This document shows positions 1 through 7,424 of a stretch of 55,794 bases of DNA, piece after piece; the first letter of the stretch is position 1, and each line of letters begins with the position of its first letter. Source of the DNA: a virus. The position numbers and the translations under genes were made by a program. The stretch lies in the IMG/VR virus record IMGVR_UViG_3300048919_000576, positions 1 through 55,794 of that record; one strand, 5' to 3'. The notes under the pieces are model-generated. The model had not been told where the DNA came from. It worked only from the letters and a program-made list of their open reading frames with translations, and did not search any database.

Positions 1-222
1 AACCCCGTCAAACGCCGCGGAAACCGCCGGTATTATCAGCGCCAGGACGTGCTGATGATCCGGCAGATCCGCGCGCTCCTTTACGATCAGGGTTTCACCA
101 TCGGCGGCGCACGACTGCGTCTGTCCGGCGATGAAGCCAAAGACGACACGACCCAATACAAGCAGATGATTCGGCAGATGATTGCCGAATTGGAAGATGT
201 ACTGGTGGTTCTCAAGAAATAA
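1..222 (+). CDS. MerR-family transcriptional regulator, 3' part only
   Basis: The window opens inside this host gene; 73 codons remain before the TAA. The visible part begins with NPVKRRGNRRYY, which matches the wing of a MerR winged-helix DNA-binding domain, and continues with a helix rich in MIRQ that would form the dimerisation coil. In Pseudomonas a MerR-like gene of this kind lies between ihfA and a tRNA-Pro gene, and here it is followed by that tRNA. It is chromosomal and outside the prophage. The N-terminal helix-turn-helix lies outside the window. Confidence 0.85.
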   Translation, partial: NPVKRRGNRRYYQRQDVLMIRQIRALLYDQGFTIGGARLRLSGDEAKDDTTQYKQMIRQMIAELEDVLVVLKK

Positions 223-228
223 AAAGCA

Positions 229-257
229 GCGTTTGAATACTTCCAGTTTTCAAACGC
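229..257 (+). terminator. Hairpin after the MerR gene
   Basis: A 9-bp perfect stem (GCGTTTGAA with TTCAAACGC) follows the MerR stop codon by 6 nt. There is no T-run after it, so it may be a weak terminator or an mRNA 3' stabilising hairpin. The stretch from here to 311 otherwise holds only the tRNA promoter region, with no clear consensus boxes. Confidence 0.35.
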
Positions 258-311
258 TTGCGCTATATTCTTGAGCGTTCTTCGAGATGAAGAACGAGTT
301 GCAAGACCAGT

Positions 312-388
312 CGGGGCGTAGCGCAGTCCGGTAGCGCACTAGCATGGGGTGCTAGGGGTCGAGTGTTCGAATCACTCCGTCCCGACCA
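312..388 (+). tRNA. tRNA-Pro (GGG anticodon), prophage integration site
   Basis: The 77-nt gene folds as a cloverleaf. The acceptor stem is CGGGGCG with CGTCCCG (one G-U), the anticodon stem is CTAGC with GCTAG, the loop ATGGGGT carries anticodon GGG at 346-348, the T-arm is GAGTG-TTCGAAT-CACTC, and CCA is encoded. The 3' portion from 341 is duplicated at 54820-54869. In the lysogen the 5' part is host DNA and the 3' part comes from the phage core, so the tRNA stays intact. Confidence 0.97.
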
Positions 389-390
389 TA
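341..390 (+). repeat. attL core
   Basis: This 50-bp block is identical to 54820-54869. It runs from the 3' side of the anticodon stem through the CCA and two further bases, which is the usual overlap for tyrosine-recombinase phages that use tRNA 3' ends. The identity breaks on both sides (T340 against C54819, A391 against T54870). The integrase gene starts its 3' end 88 bp away. Confidence 0.95.
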
Positions 391-415
391 ATTCCTGAGT
401 AAAATCACACACTTA

Positions 416-441
416 AGCCGATCATGTGGATCGGCTTTTTT
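416..441 (+). terminator. Phage-supplied terminator for the tRNA-Pro transcript
   Basis: The stem AGCCGATC-ATGTG-GATCGGCT is followed by a run of T. It lies inside the prophage just after attL, so it replaces the host terminator that integration moved to 54884-54911. It could also end leftward int transcripts only poorly, since the T-run is on the tRNA side. Confidence 0.8.
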
Positions 442-447
442 GTGCCT

Positions 448-478
448 GCGCAAAACCCGCGCAAAACTTGCGCAAAAC
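448..478. promoter_or_regulatory. Three arm-type integrase sites, 11-bp period
   Basis: GCGCAAAAC occurs at 448-456, 459-467 and 470-478, exactly 11 bp apart, so all copies face the same side of the helix. A fourth copy lies at 54696-54704 near attR. This fits the arm-type sites bound by the N-terminal domain of a lambda-like integrase. The third copy touches the int stop codon. Confidence 0.65.
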
Positions 479-1593
479 TACCCGGTGATTTCGCTGATAT
501 TCAGATCAGGAATTGCCTCTGACCAGACGATCTCGGCATGGTCCCTCTGGTAGTTCTTCGTCATGGTCTCGCTGGCGTGGCCGGCGATCTTCTGACCGTC
601 CTTTCCGGCTTTCTGATACAGGTGCAGCGACAGCGCGCGCACTTCATGGAAGCCTGGCATTTCTTCTTCCTTCCATCCCTTGTAACAACCTGCCACTTCC
701 CGGGCCTCTTTGAAGGCTCGCGTCAAATATCTCTCTTCGACCTGAGTCCAGTGGTCTTTTGTCTGCGCCTGCTTTTGCTTTTTGCGATCGGGCCGGCGGT
801 GGATCAGGTAAGGCGAGACGATGTCATCCCGGCACCGGCTGATTACCGCCTGGAGCTCTTCGGTCACTTTGAACCGGATCCACGCCGCGTCGCTGGCCTT
901 GGCCGTCTTCTGCTGCACCACATACAAAAACCCTTCCCGAACACCATCGAATCGCATATTCAATATGTCCGTTCGGCGCTGCGCAGTAATGAGCGCGAGG
1001 TCGATTGCGTTCTGCAGCCAGAACGGTGACTTCTCCCGGATGGCCTTCAGGCCTTCGACGGTGTGTCGCTTGCGTTGCTTTTTCTCGATGCGGTTTATGG
1101 TGCTGGCGGCCGGGTTGTCCGGGCACAGGCCTTTGGCCGCTGCGTGGTTGAAGATGTCGATCAGCAGCGCGCGGCATTGGTTGGCAGTGCGCGGGGTGAG
1201 GGCGTCCAGCATCTCCGCAATCATGCGGATCGTGATCTGATCGATGGCTTTGCCTTCGAACTGTTTCCGGAAACGACGGAAATGCACGGCGTACAGGCCC
1301 AGTGTTCCTTTCGCCAGTTCCCTCGGCGGCAGAACATCACTTTCGTATGCGTCCAGGAAGCCGGCGAACGATTCCGATGTGCTGCCCATCACGGCGCCGA
1401 CCAAGTCAGCGCCATGCATGAACTCCAGATTCAACTGCTTCGCGGCATCGATCGCTTTGATCCGGTCAGAGCCGAACTGGAACCATTTACCGTCGGTGGG
1501 CCGGCGGTAGCGATAGGTTGAGCGCCGCGAATCGAAATACAGGTTCTGCGGCAGGCTCTTGTTCGCCTTGTTGCGCGGCCGTGGGACCATCAT
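478..1593 (-). CDS. int: Tyrosine recombinase (phage integrase)
   Basis: The 371-residue protein has an arm-binding N-terminal domain (about 1-65), a SAM-like core-binding domain (about 70-165) and a C-terminal catalytic domain. The catalytic set is visible: Arg in TAQRRTD (about 206), Lys in VQQKT (229), HEVR (316-319), His in AGHAS (339) and Tyr in TKNYQ (348). It would recombine attP with the tRNA-Pro attB, and excise with the small upstream protein. Its ATG overlaps the stop of that excisionase-like gene, so the two are translationally coupled. Length and position beside attL are typical. Confidence 0.95.
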   Translation of the reverse strand: MMVPRPRNKANKSLPQNLYFDSRRSTYRYRRPTDGKWFQFGSDRIKAIDAAKQLNLEFMHGADLVGAVMGSTSESFAGFLDAYESDVLPPRELAKGTLGLYAVHFRRFRKQFEGKAIDQITIRMIAEMLDALTPRTANQCRALLIDIFNHAAAKGLCPDNPAASTINRIEKKQRKRHTVEGLKAIREKSPFWLQNAIDLALITAQRRTDILNMRFDGVREGFLYVVQQKTAKASDAAWIRFKVTEELQAVISRCRDDIVSPYLIHRRPDRKKQKQAQTKDHWTQVEERYLTRAFKEAREVAGCYKGWKEEEMPGFHEVRALSLHLYQKAGKDGQKIAGHASETMTKNYQRDHAEIVWSEAIPDLNISEITG

Positions 1594-1802
1594 GCAGCTC
1601 CTTTCAATACCATCGCGACCAGGTCATTGCCGTCAGACCGGCTGAACGCTGTCCAATCAACGTACCAGAGTTTGCCGATTTGCTCGCCGGGCACCTTGCC
1701 GTTGCGGATGTAGTTGCGGATCGCCTGGGGGCAGGGTGGTGTGCCGTTTTCACCCCAGCGCCGGCGCTGGAATTCACTGATCTTGATCAGTTCTTTTCTC
1801 AT
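1590..1802 (-). CDS. xis: Excisionase-like small DNA-binding protein
   Basis: The 70-residue protein begins MRKELIKISEFQRRRW and has a winged-helix-like layout (PQAIRNYIRNGKVPGEQIGKLW), where the phrase RNYIRNGKVPGEQIG matches the recognition region of Xis/MerR-like directionality factors. It sits directly upstream of int and overlaps its start, the usual place for xis. Such proteins bend attR/attL DNA and tip Int towards excision. The family call rests on size, motif and context. Confidence 0.8.
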   Translation of the reverse strand: MRKELIKISEFQRRRWGENGTPPCPQAIRNYIRNGKVPGEQIGKLWYVDWTAFSRSDGNDLVAMVLKGAA

Positions 1803-1845
1803 TGTGATGCTCCATGCCGCGCGTGGCGGCAGAAGGTGGTGATGG

Positions 1846-2319
1846 TTATCGCGATTGTTTGGCGAGCAGTTCGGCGGCTGTGGTCAGGGCGCTTCCTGCT
1901 CTCGCAGCTGAAACCTCGCCGCCGGTGAGCGCTTTGCTCAGGCAGTCGGTGACGAGTTCAAGCGCAGATATGAGGTCTTCGGTGTTGGCTGATGACTCTC
2001 GCCCCATGTCCCAAAATCGCTGCGCCCAATGTCCTTCTGGCGGTGGGCAGCGGTCTTGCGCGCCGAAGGCCAAGGTCCCGACGATCGAATCGCACAGGTC
2101 GCGCTTGTAGGCGTTGTCGCCGTCGATGCTCAGGCCGCGCCGACGCAGGGTTGAAACGACCTCGTTCAGGTCGAGCCCTTTGTCCTGCAGCACGATGTCG
2201 AGTTCTGGTTTTTCCGGGGTGTAGATGGCCAGGCAGAGCTTGGCGCCGTCAGGCAAGCTGGCGCTGATTTTCTCCAGCGCATCGCTCGCCGTTTCATGAA
2301 AGCGGTTCAGTGCGGACAT
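1846..2319 (-). CDS. Hypothetical phage protein
   Basis: The start MSALNRF is chosen because GAGG lies about 7 nt before it; a longer frame upstream lacks a ribosome site. The 157-residue product is acidic and helical, with a low-complexity-free body and no motif that I recognise. It is the first gene of the int/xis-oriented group after a strand change at 2409, so it may share the leftward transcript. Function is unknown. Confidence 0.7.
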   Translation of the reverse strand: MSALNRFHETASDALEKISASLPDGAKLCLAIYTPEKPELDIVLQDKGLDLNEVVSTLRRRGLSIDGDNAYKRDLCDSIVGTLAFGAQDRCPPPEGHWAQRFWDMGRESSANTEDLISALELVTDCLSKALTGGEVSAARAGSALTTAAELLAKQSR

Positions 2320-2414
2320 ACGAATTCCTCGCCCGCCGTACACCGGCAGGCTGTTGTTAAGTTAGGGGATTGATCTAAGGTGAATGCGTCGACGCTCAAT
2401 CCAAGGAGATGCAC

Positions 2415-2609
2415 ATGAGCAAAACGTTAGAAATAGAATTCGAGGGAAAGACTTACAGGGTCACTTATTCAGTAGACAAGGGCCTAATTACGGTCCGAGT
2501 TGTCTTCGGCTCGAAGTCAACTCAGGTAGGTAATTCTCCGCCAGAGCTTCTCGCTCAAATCATGGGGCGAGAGTTGCTGTCGGAAGCGAAAGGCAGAGGG
2601 CAGCTATGA
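2415..2609 (+). CDS. Small hypothetical protein
   Basis: AAGGAG at 2403-2408 sits 6 nt before the second in-frame ATG, which therefore is the likely start (MSKTLEIEFEGKTYRVTYSV). The 64-residue product is predicted to be mostly beta strand at its N-terminus. It is plus-strand, alone between minus-strand genes, and slightly AT-rich, which suggests an independently expressed accessory gene. No family recognised. Confidence 0.65.
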   Translation: MSKTLEIEFEGKTYRVTYSVDKGLITVRVVFGSKSTQVGNSPPELLAQIMGRELLSEAKGRGQL

Positions 2610-2634
2610 GTGCGTAGTAACCGCATTCCGCCTA

Positions 2635-2685
2635 TTACACTTTCTTGTAGCAGTACACGTAGGCGAACCAGGCGAGGGCGATCAT
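2635..2685 (-). CDS. 16-residue membrane micro-ORF
   Basis: MIALAWFAYVYCYKKV is encoded from an ATG that overlaps the TGA of the preceding gene (ATGA). It is hydrophobic with a positive tail, so it could sit in the inner membrane. It is too short for family assignment. The support is the coupled start and the sensible composition, part of a chain of overlapping genes from 3672 down. Confidence 0.35.
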   Translation of the reverse strand: MIALAWFAYVYCYKKV

Positions 2686-2957
2686 GGCGACACCTTCAGG
2701 CCGGCGGCTTCGATGGCGAATCGAACGCCGTTAGGCGTCAGCATTGCGCCTACATTGGTTTGCCATGGCTTAGGCAACTCAATCACCAGCGATACGCGGG
2801 ATTCCTGCCACGCCCACCACGCAGACTGAACCAGCGAATTCAGATAATCATCGCAATGGTCTTTAGCAAATACCGCTGCATCGAAACGCGGGACCGAGCG
2901 CTTCAGGCATGCGGCTTTGTATGCCGTTTCGAATTGTTCACGCGTTTTGTCGCTCAT
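2682..2957 (-). CDS. Hypothetical phage protein, 91 residues
   Basis: MSDKTREQFETAYKAACL starts at an ATG overlapping the stop of the micro-ORF before it. A central tryptophan-rich stretch (SAWWAWQESR, about 46-55) is typical of small phage proteins of unknown role that carry a W-x-A-W-x-x-S/R motif. The C-terminus (TPNGVRFAIEAAGLKV) looks ordered. The longer frame that extends upstream runs inside another gene and was not used. Confidence 0.75.
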   Translation of the reverse strand: MSDKTREQFETAYKAACLKRSVPRFDAAVFAKDHCDDYLNSLVQSAWWAWQESRVSLVIELPKPWQTNVGAMLTPNGVRFAIEAAGLKVSP

Positions 2958-3034
2958 CCGATCACCGCCTTTATGGTCAGTACCAATGGAAGCCAGAAGA
3001 AGAGGGTGCAGCCGGCAATGCACTTGGTGATCAT
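2954..3034 (-). CDS. 26-residue single-span membrane micro-ORF
   Basis: MITKCIAGCTLFFWLPLVLTIKAVIG is framed by ATGA overlaps on both sides, with the gene upstream (stop at 3031) and the gene downstream (start at 2957). It has one hydrophobic segment (about 9-22). Coupling on both ends and zero spacing are strong signs that it is translated, although it is below normal gene-calling size. Confidence 0.5.
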   Translation of the reverse strand: MITKCIAGCTLFFWLPLVLTIKAVIG

Positions 3035-3672
3035 GGCTGCACCCGCTTGAACTCGACGACCCAGACCCACGGGTTGGCGTCCCAGTCGCCGCCGGTGGAC
3101 TCCCACAACTCCCGCCATGCCGCCGGATACCAATCTCGGTAGTTTGGCGAAACGTCATCGCTTGCCAGTTCCGGCGGGCATTGCAGGCCTTCGGCTCGGA
3201 TATCGGACCGGCTGATGTCCTGCAACCGTTCGACGCGGACGTCGGTGATCTCCAGCAGGATGCGGCACGCCCAGCGCGGCATGTGGATGCTTGGTTTCCA
3301 GACTGGCTGATCGGCTTCATATGGGGTCAGCCCATCGGCGGCGTAAACCAGCGTGCCGTCGTCGCGCGCCTCACTGATATCCAAGTCATCCGGTTTGAGG
3401 TAAGGGCCGCTCATGACCTCGCTGTGATCGCAGTACCAGGTCTCGCGCACCCACAGCCGTTCGCCGGGCTTTCCAAATGGACAGTGGAGTATTGGCCCGC
3501 CGATATCCCAGCAAGCGCCTGTTCTGAGCGGAGTGCCGTCGGCTGCTGCGACCACCGGGAAGTTGGTCTTCAGTCCTTTCACCGGCCGGCGAGTGACTGT
3601 CTTCCGGCCATCCAGAATGGCGCGCACCATCGGCGCCGAGAACAGGATCGGCCGTTCCTTTATTTGAGACAT
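3031..3672 (-). CDS. ASCH-like phage protein
   Basis: The protein opens with RPILFSAPMVRAILDGRKTVTRR, the hallmark of a widespread phage family with an ASCH/PUA-like fold often labelled morphogenetic or hypothetical. The K-T-x-T-R-R segment (about 24-29) is the conserved part expected to meet RNA or nucleotides. The C-terminal WVWVVEFKRV strand closes the barrel in this family. At 213 residues it has the usual length. It heads the coupled chain 3672-2635. Its job in the phage is not known. Confidence 0.8.
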   Translation of the reverse strand: MSQIKERPILFSAPMVRAILDGRKTVTRRPVKGLKTNFPVVAAADGTPLRTGACWDIGGPILHCPFGKPGERLWVRETWYCDHSEVMSGPYLKPDDLDISEARDDGTLVYAADGLTPYEADQPVWKPSIHMPRWACRILLEITDVRVERLQDISRSDIRAEGLQCPPELASDDVSPNYRDWYPAAWRELWESTGGDWDANPWVWVVEFKRVQP

Positions 3673-3729
3673 GAGTCGTCCTTGCCGCTATAGCGGCTGA
3701 CTTTGAAGGGGGAGGGAGTTTCGACTAAT

Positions 3730-4407
3730 GTGGTTCTCAATCTTGTTAGAAAGGGTGAGAACGTGAATAGGCAAGTTTTAGAGGTATATCTAAGAGAGCT
3801 TGGGACTCAATCATTAATGGGCTTCTTGGCGATTAACGCTTTGAATAACTTAACTGCAATTCCGATAGAAAAAATACGACAATTTAGCCCCGATGACAGA
3901 GTCGCATTTAATGCTGAACACTTTCGATTAGTGCACAGCCTACTCACTCATTTGAGCAACATTTCAAGGATTATTTGGCCTCCAGCTTTATCTCCGAAGC
4001 AAAATTGTTTTTGCGGTAAGCCGAAGGCAAATGGACTGAAGTGCAGCACGTGCGTTGCCAGAGACAGGTCATCTAAGATGCATATCGCTCTACAGCTCGG
4101 AGATCAAAACCATGTCTTAAAAAGCCGTACGCTGCGCGATCATCTTGAGCATTTCGATGAACGAATAGATTATTGGGTTCAGACGAGCGAGCGGATGAAT
4201 TATGTACAAGACTTTATAGGACCCAAAGGTGCAATTGCTGGTGTAGATGATTCAGACATGATGCGCCAATACGACCCAGCGATTGCTGAGTTCACATTCA
4301 GAGGGGAGACGTACAGGTTGTCCGATCTTAGTGCGGGGCTAAAGGATATCCAAGATAGAGCGGCGTCAGCGCTTTCAAACTCGAAAGAAATCGCAGCGAG
4401 ATTCTAG
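3730..4407 (+). CDS. Hypothetical accessory protein with a zinc-knuckle-like motif
   Basis: The frame is open from 3703. No ATG is available; GTG at 3730 or GTG at 3763 (with GGTGAG just upstream) are the plausible starts. The product has CFCGKPKANGLKCSTC, a CxC-x8-CxxC pattern that could bind zinc, followed by HIALQLGDQNHVLKSRTLRDHLEHFDERID. It is AT-rich and plus-strand between two minus-strand genes, which marks it as a moron. A His-rich helix after the knuckle is notable. Function unknown. Confidence 0.65.
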   Translation: MVLNLVRKGENVNRQVLEVYLRELGTQSLMGFLAINALNNLTAIPIEKIRQFSPDDRVAFNAEHFRLVHSLLTHLSNISRIIWPPALSPKQNCFCGKPKANGLKCSTCVARDRSSKMHIALQLGDQNHVLKSRTLRDHLEHFDERIDYWVQTSERMNYVQDFIGPKGAIAGVDDSDMMRQYDPAIAEFTFRGETYRLSDLSAGLKDIQDRAASALSNSKEIAARF

Positions 4408-4429
4408 GGTCCGCTGAGGTAGATGCGCT

Positions 4430-5026
4430 TCATGCGGCCACCTTCGGCGTGTAGGTCAGCGTGCCGTCCAGGATCGCTTCCTTGATGGCATTGAATTCCC
4501 ATGCGTAATACTGCGACTCAACGAATATCCGCATGCCGTCGCGGTAGTCGTGCTTCTTGCGCTTGATGAATGCTTCGGCCGCGGCGTGGGTGAAGTGGGC
4601 GTTAACGTATTCCCAGCGATCGTCCCAGCCGGTGACGGTGTGGTCTTCCAGTTCGCCAAGCACGTACCACTGGTCAGACTCGTCGGCCTTCATGAACTGA
4701 CACTCGGACCAAGTCTGCATTTTTTTATTGAGCTGGCTTTTCTCGTAGCTGGACAGGCCGTCCCAGTACTCCTTGACCGAGTAAGCAACCGACTCACCGC
4801 TATCCCAGTACACCAGGCGCTTGTCGGTGTAGTCCATGTCCAGCCCGGCGACGATGCGGCGCGCCTCAACAATGAAGACGGCGTCTGCGGTGCAATGATC
4901 GTGGACCCGCTTGCCTTTGCAGTCATAGCGCAGACGTTGGACAAAGTCGGCCCAAGTCGCGGCGTCGAGGTGGTGACCGGTTGCCAGGCTCGGCGCCGGC
5001 TCAGCGATCTTGTTTTCTGTGGGCAT
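4430..5026 (-). CDS. Hypothetical phage protein, 198 residues
   Basis: MPTENKIAEPAPS is taken as the start because AGGA lies about 7 nt upstream; the frame extends further but without support. The N-terminal part has a cysteine/histidine group (YDCKGKRVHDHCTADAVF). The C-terminal third is rich in aromatic and charged residues (IKRKKHDYRDGMRIFVESQYYAWEFNAIKEAI), as in several Pseudomonas phage proteins of unknown role. No catalytic motif recognised. Confidence 0.7.
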   Translation of the reverse strand: MPTENKIAEPAPSLATGHHLDAATWADFVQRLRYDCKGKRVHDHCTADAVFIVEARRIVAGLDMDYTDKRLVYWDSGESVAYSVKEYWDGLSSYEKSQLNKKMQTWSECQFMKADESDQWYVLGELEDHTVTGWDDRWEYVNAHFTHAAAEAFIKRKKHDYRDGMRIFVESQYYAWEFNAIKEAILDGTLTYTPKVAA

Positions 5027-5091
5027 GGGGCGTCCTATGCCGGGGCATGCCCGGGCGGTGGAGGGTGGGGAGTCGAAGGTTTGAAGGGCCA

Positions 5092-5097
5092 TATAAT
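5092..5097 (+). promoter_or_regulatory. Consensus -10 box before a small hydrophobic ORF
   Basis: TATAAT is a perfect -10 hexamer in an otherwise GC-rich stretch. The -35 position at 17-bp spacing (near 5070) does not match consensus, so activity is uncertain. Downstream, TCTCC-CAAAGTAT-GGAGA would pair the ribosome site of the ORF at 5141. Confidence 0.4.
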
Positions 5098-5140
5098 GGT
5101 AGAGGGGCAACGTCTCTCCCAAAGTATGGAGACCTCCCCA

Positions 5141-5245
5141 ATGAAAGGTTTGATTGCCGAATTGATGTACCAATTGCTTATCGAACTGCTCAGCCACATG
5201 TTGATGCGTCTGGCTGACTGGCTGTCGGCGTTGCCGTGGCTGTGA
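5141..5245 (+). CDS. 34-residue hydrophobic peptide
   Basis: MKGLIAELMYQLLIELLSHM begins a leucine-rich amphipathic peptide that ends in WLSALPWL. GGAGA about 9 nt upstream can serve as a ribosome site and can also be sequestered in a 5-bp hairpin. The ORF ends one base before the stop codon of the convergent methyltransferase gene. The pattern (own -10 box, masked ribosome site, short membrane-seeking peptide) resembles type I toxins, but no antitoxin RNA has been identified. It could be non-coding. Confidence 0.35.
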   Translation: MKGLIAELMYQLLIELLSHMLMRLADWLSALPWL

Positions 5246-7339
5246 CTACGCCGCGGCTGCCTGCTGCTCGACAACGCGCCACGGATCGTTCGCCCGTGCC
5301 AGTGCTGCCATCGGCGGCGGGCTGACGCTGTTGCCGCACATGTGCACCTGCTGGGTTTTGGTGAACGGCTTGCCGTCGGCACCGTGGCTGATGATGTAGT
5401 CGGCGGGGAAGCCCTGAGCCTTGTACAGCTCGGCCGGTTGCAGCATCCGCAGGCAGATGTCGACGATCACATACGGCGTGCCCTTGATGGTGACGGTGAC
5501 CAGTCCCAGCCGATCCTTGGTGGTGATGGTTGGCGCTGGCGCGTCGGCGGCGCTCATGTTCTCGGTGCCGTAATAGCTGATCAGGAATGCTGCGACCCGT
5601 AGCGCGCCGGCTTCAACCTCTGGCGAGAGCTTCAACTCGACCAGCGAACTTTTTCCGCCACCGCCGGCCGTGATAGTCGGCGCCGGTTCTTCCACACCCT
5701 GGCCAACGCTGGCGCCGAACTGGCGCTCCATGAATGCAGTGACCAGTCCATGGTGGGTGCCGCCGGCGCTGATGGTGTGCAGCGGATCGGCAGCATCCCG
5801 CGCGTCGCAGTTGCCACGCAAGTGCACCAGGTTCGCCGTCACCAACTGCTGCTGGCTTCCGGTGTTGGTCACCGTGGTCATCGGGTCCTCGATGCTCTTG
5901 GCTGCCGTCGTATTGAAGCCGCCATTCATCTGAGCCATGAACACTGTTGAGATACCCATGGCGTGGGCGGCGCCGGCAGGTCGCTTGTAGTCACCGCCGC
6001 TGGTGATGGTCGGCAGCGGTTCGTCGAGCGCCTTGCCTTCGTCCGCAAACCGAAACTTGACCAGGTGCGCTGCGGCGAGTGCGTGCTTCACACCACCGGC
6101 AACCACTGTTCCTAGCGGTTGATCTAAGCCAGGCACTCGAGGCTCTTGCCCAGCTCGCTCGCCATAACCGGTTTGAATCAGGGTAGGGCTGATCAGTGTC
6201 AGCTCGCTGCGATTCGCGCAAGTCACCGTGGGCAGCGGGGCGTGTGGGTCGTTGATCCGGTCGCTACCTTGGTGCGTGGCTGGGGCGATGATCGGGCTGG
6301 CCATAGCGAACGATCCCCCGCGCGGCCAAGACGTCACGGTGCGCAATGGCTCATTTGCAGACTGCACGCTTTCGCCGGACCAATTCGCGATCGGAACAAT
6401 AAATGGATCAGCCGCATCGATGACGAACTTCTTCATGCCTTTGGCGATTCGGCGCAGGGTGGCCGGTGCCAGCGGCTTTGCCCGGTCGAAGATGCTTTTG
6501 CTCGGAATGGTCCAGTCGATGCATTCGGCGGCGGTGCGCCACTTCTTCTGTCCTTTGACCGGATGCTTTGCGTGGGTCGGCTCAGGCCAGACAATCGGCT
6601 GACCGTCGCAGCGGGCGATCATGAACAGCCGCTCACGGCTGGTCGGTGCACCGAAGTCGCAGGCCTTGATGACCCGCCATTCAACGGCGTAGCCCAGACG
6701 CTGCAGCTCGGCGACGAACACCGTCCATGTTTGACCGCGACGCTTCGGGTCAGGCACCAGGAACTGGTTGTGCACTGGCACGACTTCGCCCGGCTCAGCG
6801 ATGCGGTTGACCATGCTTTTAGGATTTGTTGGATGTGGTACCAGATCCAGAGTCATCACCCGGCCAGTAGCCTTGCAGCGTTTGGCGATCAGTGGCCCCC
6901 ACTGGAGGATCTGCTTCACGTTCTCCAAGCTGATGACGCGGGGCTTCTTCTTGCCAGCCCACTTCAGGCCGATCCACGACAGGTTCCGAATCTCCCGCTT
7001 GCGCGGCTGGCCGCCGGCGGCCTGGCTGTGGTGCGTGCAGTCCGGTGACATGTGGAACCAGCCAACGGCCTTGCCGCCGCATTCGGTGTCGGGGTCACCG
7101 TCAAACACGTCGGTGGTGTAGTGCACCGCGCCCGGGTGATTCACGGTGTGCATGCTGATCGCCTGCGGGCTGTGGTTCTTGGCGACATTCACCGCGCGGC
7201 CCAGCCCCATCTCCAGCCCGGTACCGGCACCGCCGCCACCGCAGAAGAAGTCGACAACGATCTCATCGTCCTGAGTGCTGAAGCCGAGTCCGTATTGAGT
7301 TTTGAAATCGAAGGGGTGTTTCTTCTGTTGTGCGGACAT
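5246..7339 (-). CDS. C5-cytosine DNA methyltransferase with degenerate repeats
   Basis: The 697-residue enzyme has motif I (VVDFFCGGGGAGTGLE, about 28-43), the catalytic loop SPDCTHHS with Cys101 where most family members have a Pro-Cys, ENV at 139-141, and motif VIII in FGAPTSRERLFMIA. Motifs IX/X appear near the C-terminus (PAELYKAQGFP, CGNSVSPPP). Between them lie about eight degenerate units of the form D/E-x-P-x-x-T-V/I-T, spaced roughly 30-50 residues, which replace a usual target-recognition domain. It would methylate phage DNA and so shield it from host restriction. GAGG lies before the ATG. Larger than typical Dcm (about 470). Confidence 0.9.
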   Translation of the reverse strand: MSAQQKKHPFDFKTQYGLGFSTQDDEIVVDFFCGGGGAGTGLEMGLGRAVNVAKNHSPQAISMHTVNHPGAVHYTTDVFDGDPDTECGGKAVGWFHMSPDCTHHSQAAGGQPRKREIRNLSWIGLKWAGKKKPRVISLENVKQILQWGPLIAKRCKATGRVMTLDLVPHPTNPKSMVNRIAEPGEVVPVHNQFLVPDPKRRGQTWTVFVAELQRLGYAVEWRVIKACDFGAPTSRERLFMIARCDGQPIVWPEPTHAKHPVKGQKKWRTAAECIDWTIPSKSIFDRAKPLAPATLRRIAKGMKKFVIDAADPFIVPIANWSGESVQSANEPLRTVTSWPRGGSFAMASPIIAPATHQGSDRINDPHAPLPTVTCANRSELTLISPTLIQTGYGERAGQEPRVPGLDQPLGTVVAGGVKHALAAAHLVKFRFADEGKALDEPLPTITSGGDYKRPAGAAHAMGISTVFMAQMNGGFNTTAAKSIEDPMTTVTNTGSQQQLVTANLVHLRGNCDARDAADPLHTISAGGTHHGLVTAFMERQFGASVGQGVEEPAPTITAGGGGKSSLVELKLSPEVEAGALRVAAFLISYYGTENMSAADAPAPTITTKDRLGLVTVTIKGTPYVIVDICLRMLQPAELYKAQGFPADYIISHGADGKPFTKTQQVHMCGNSVSPPPMAALARANDPWRVVEQQAAAA

Positions 7340-7424
7340 AGGGGATCCTCGCTGGCTGGCGTGATGGAGTTTGATGAACTATTGCTTATGGTTCGGCAAT
7401 CACGCCGATTAAAGGAGGTGCCTT

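Noticed and set aside
2610-3050. 146-codon plus-strand frame
   Set aside because: Runs antisense to the coupled minus-strand chain, which has good starts and overlaps.
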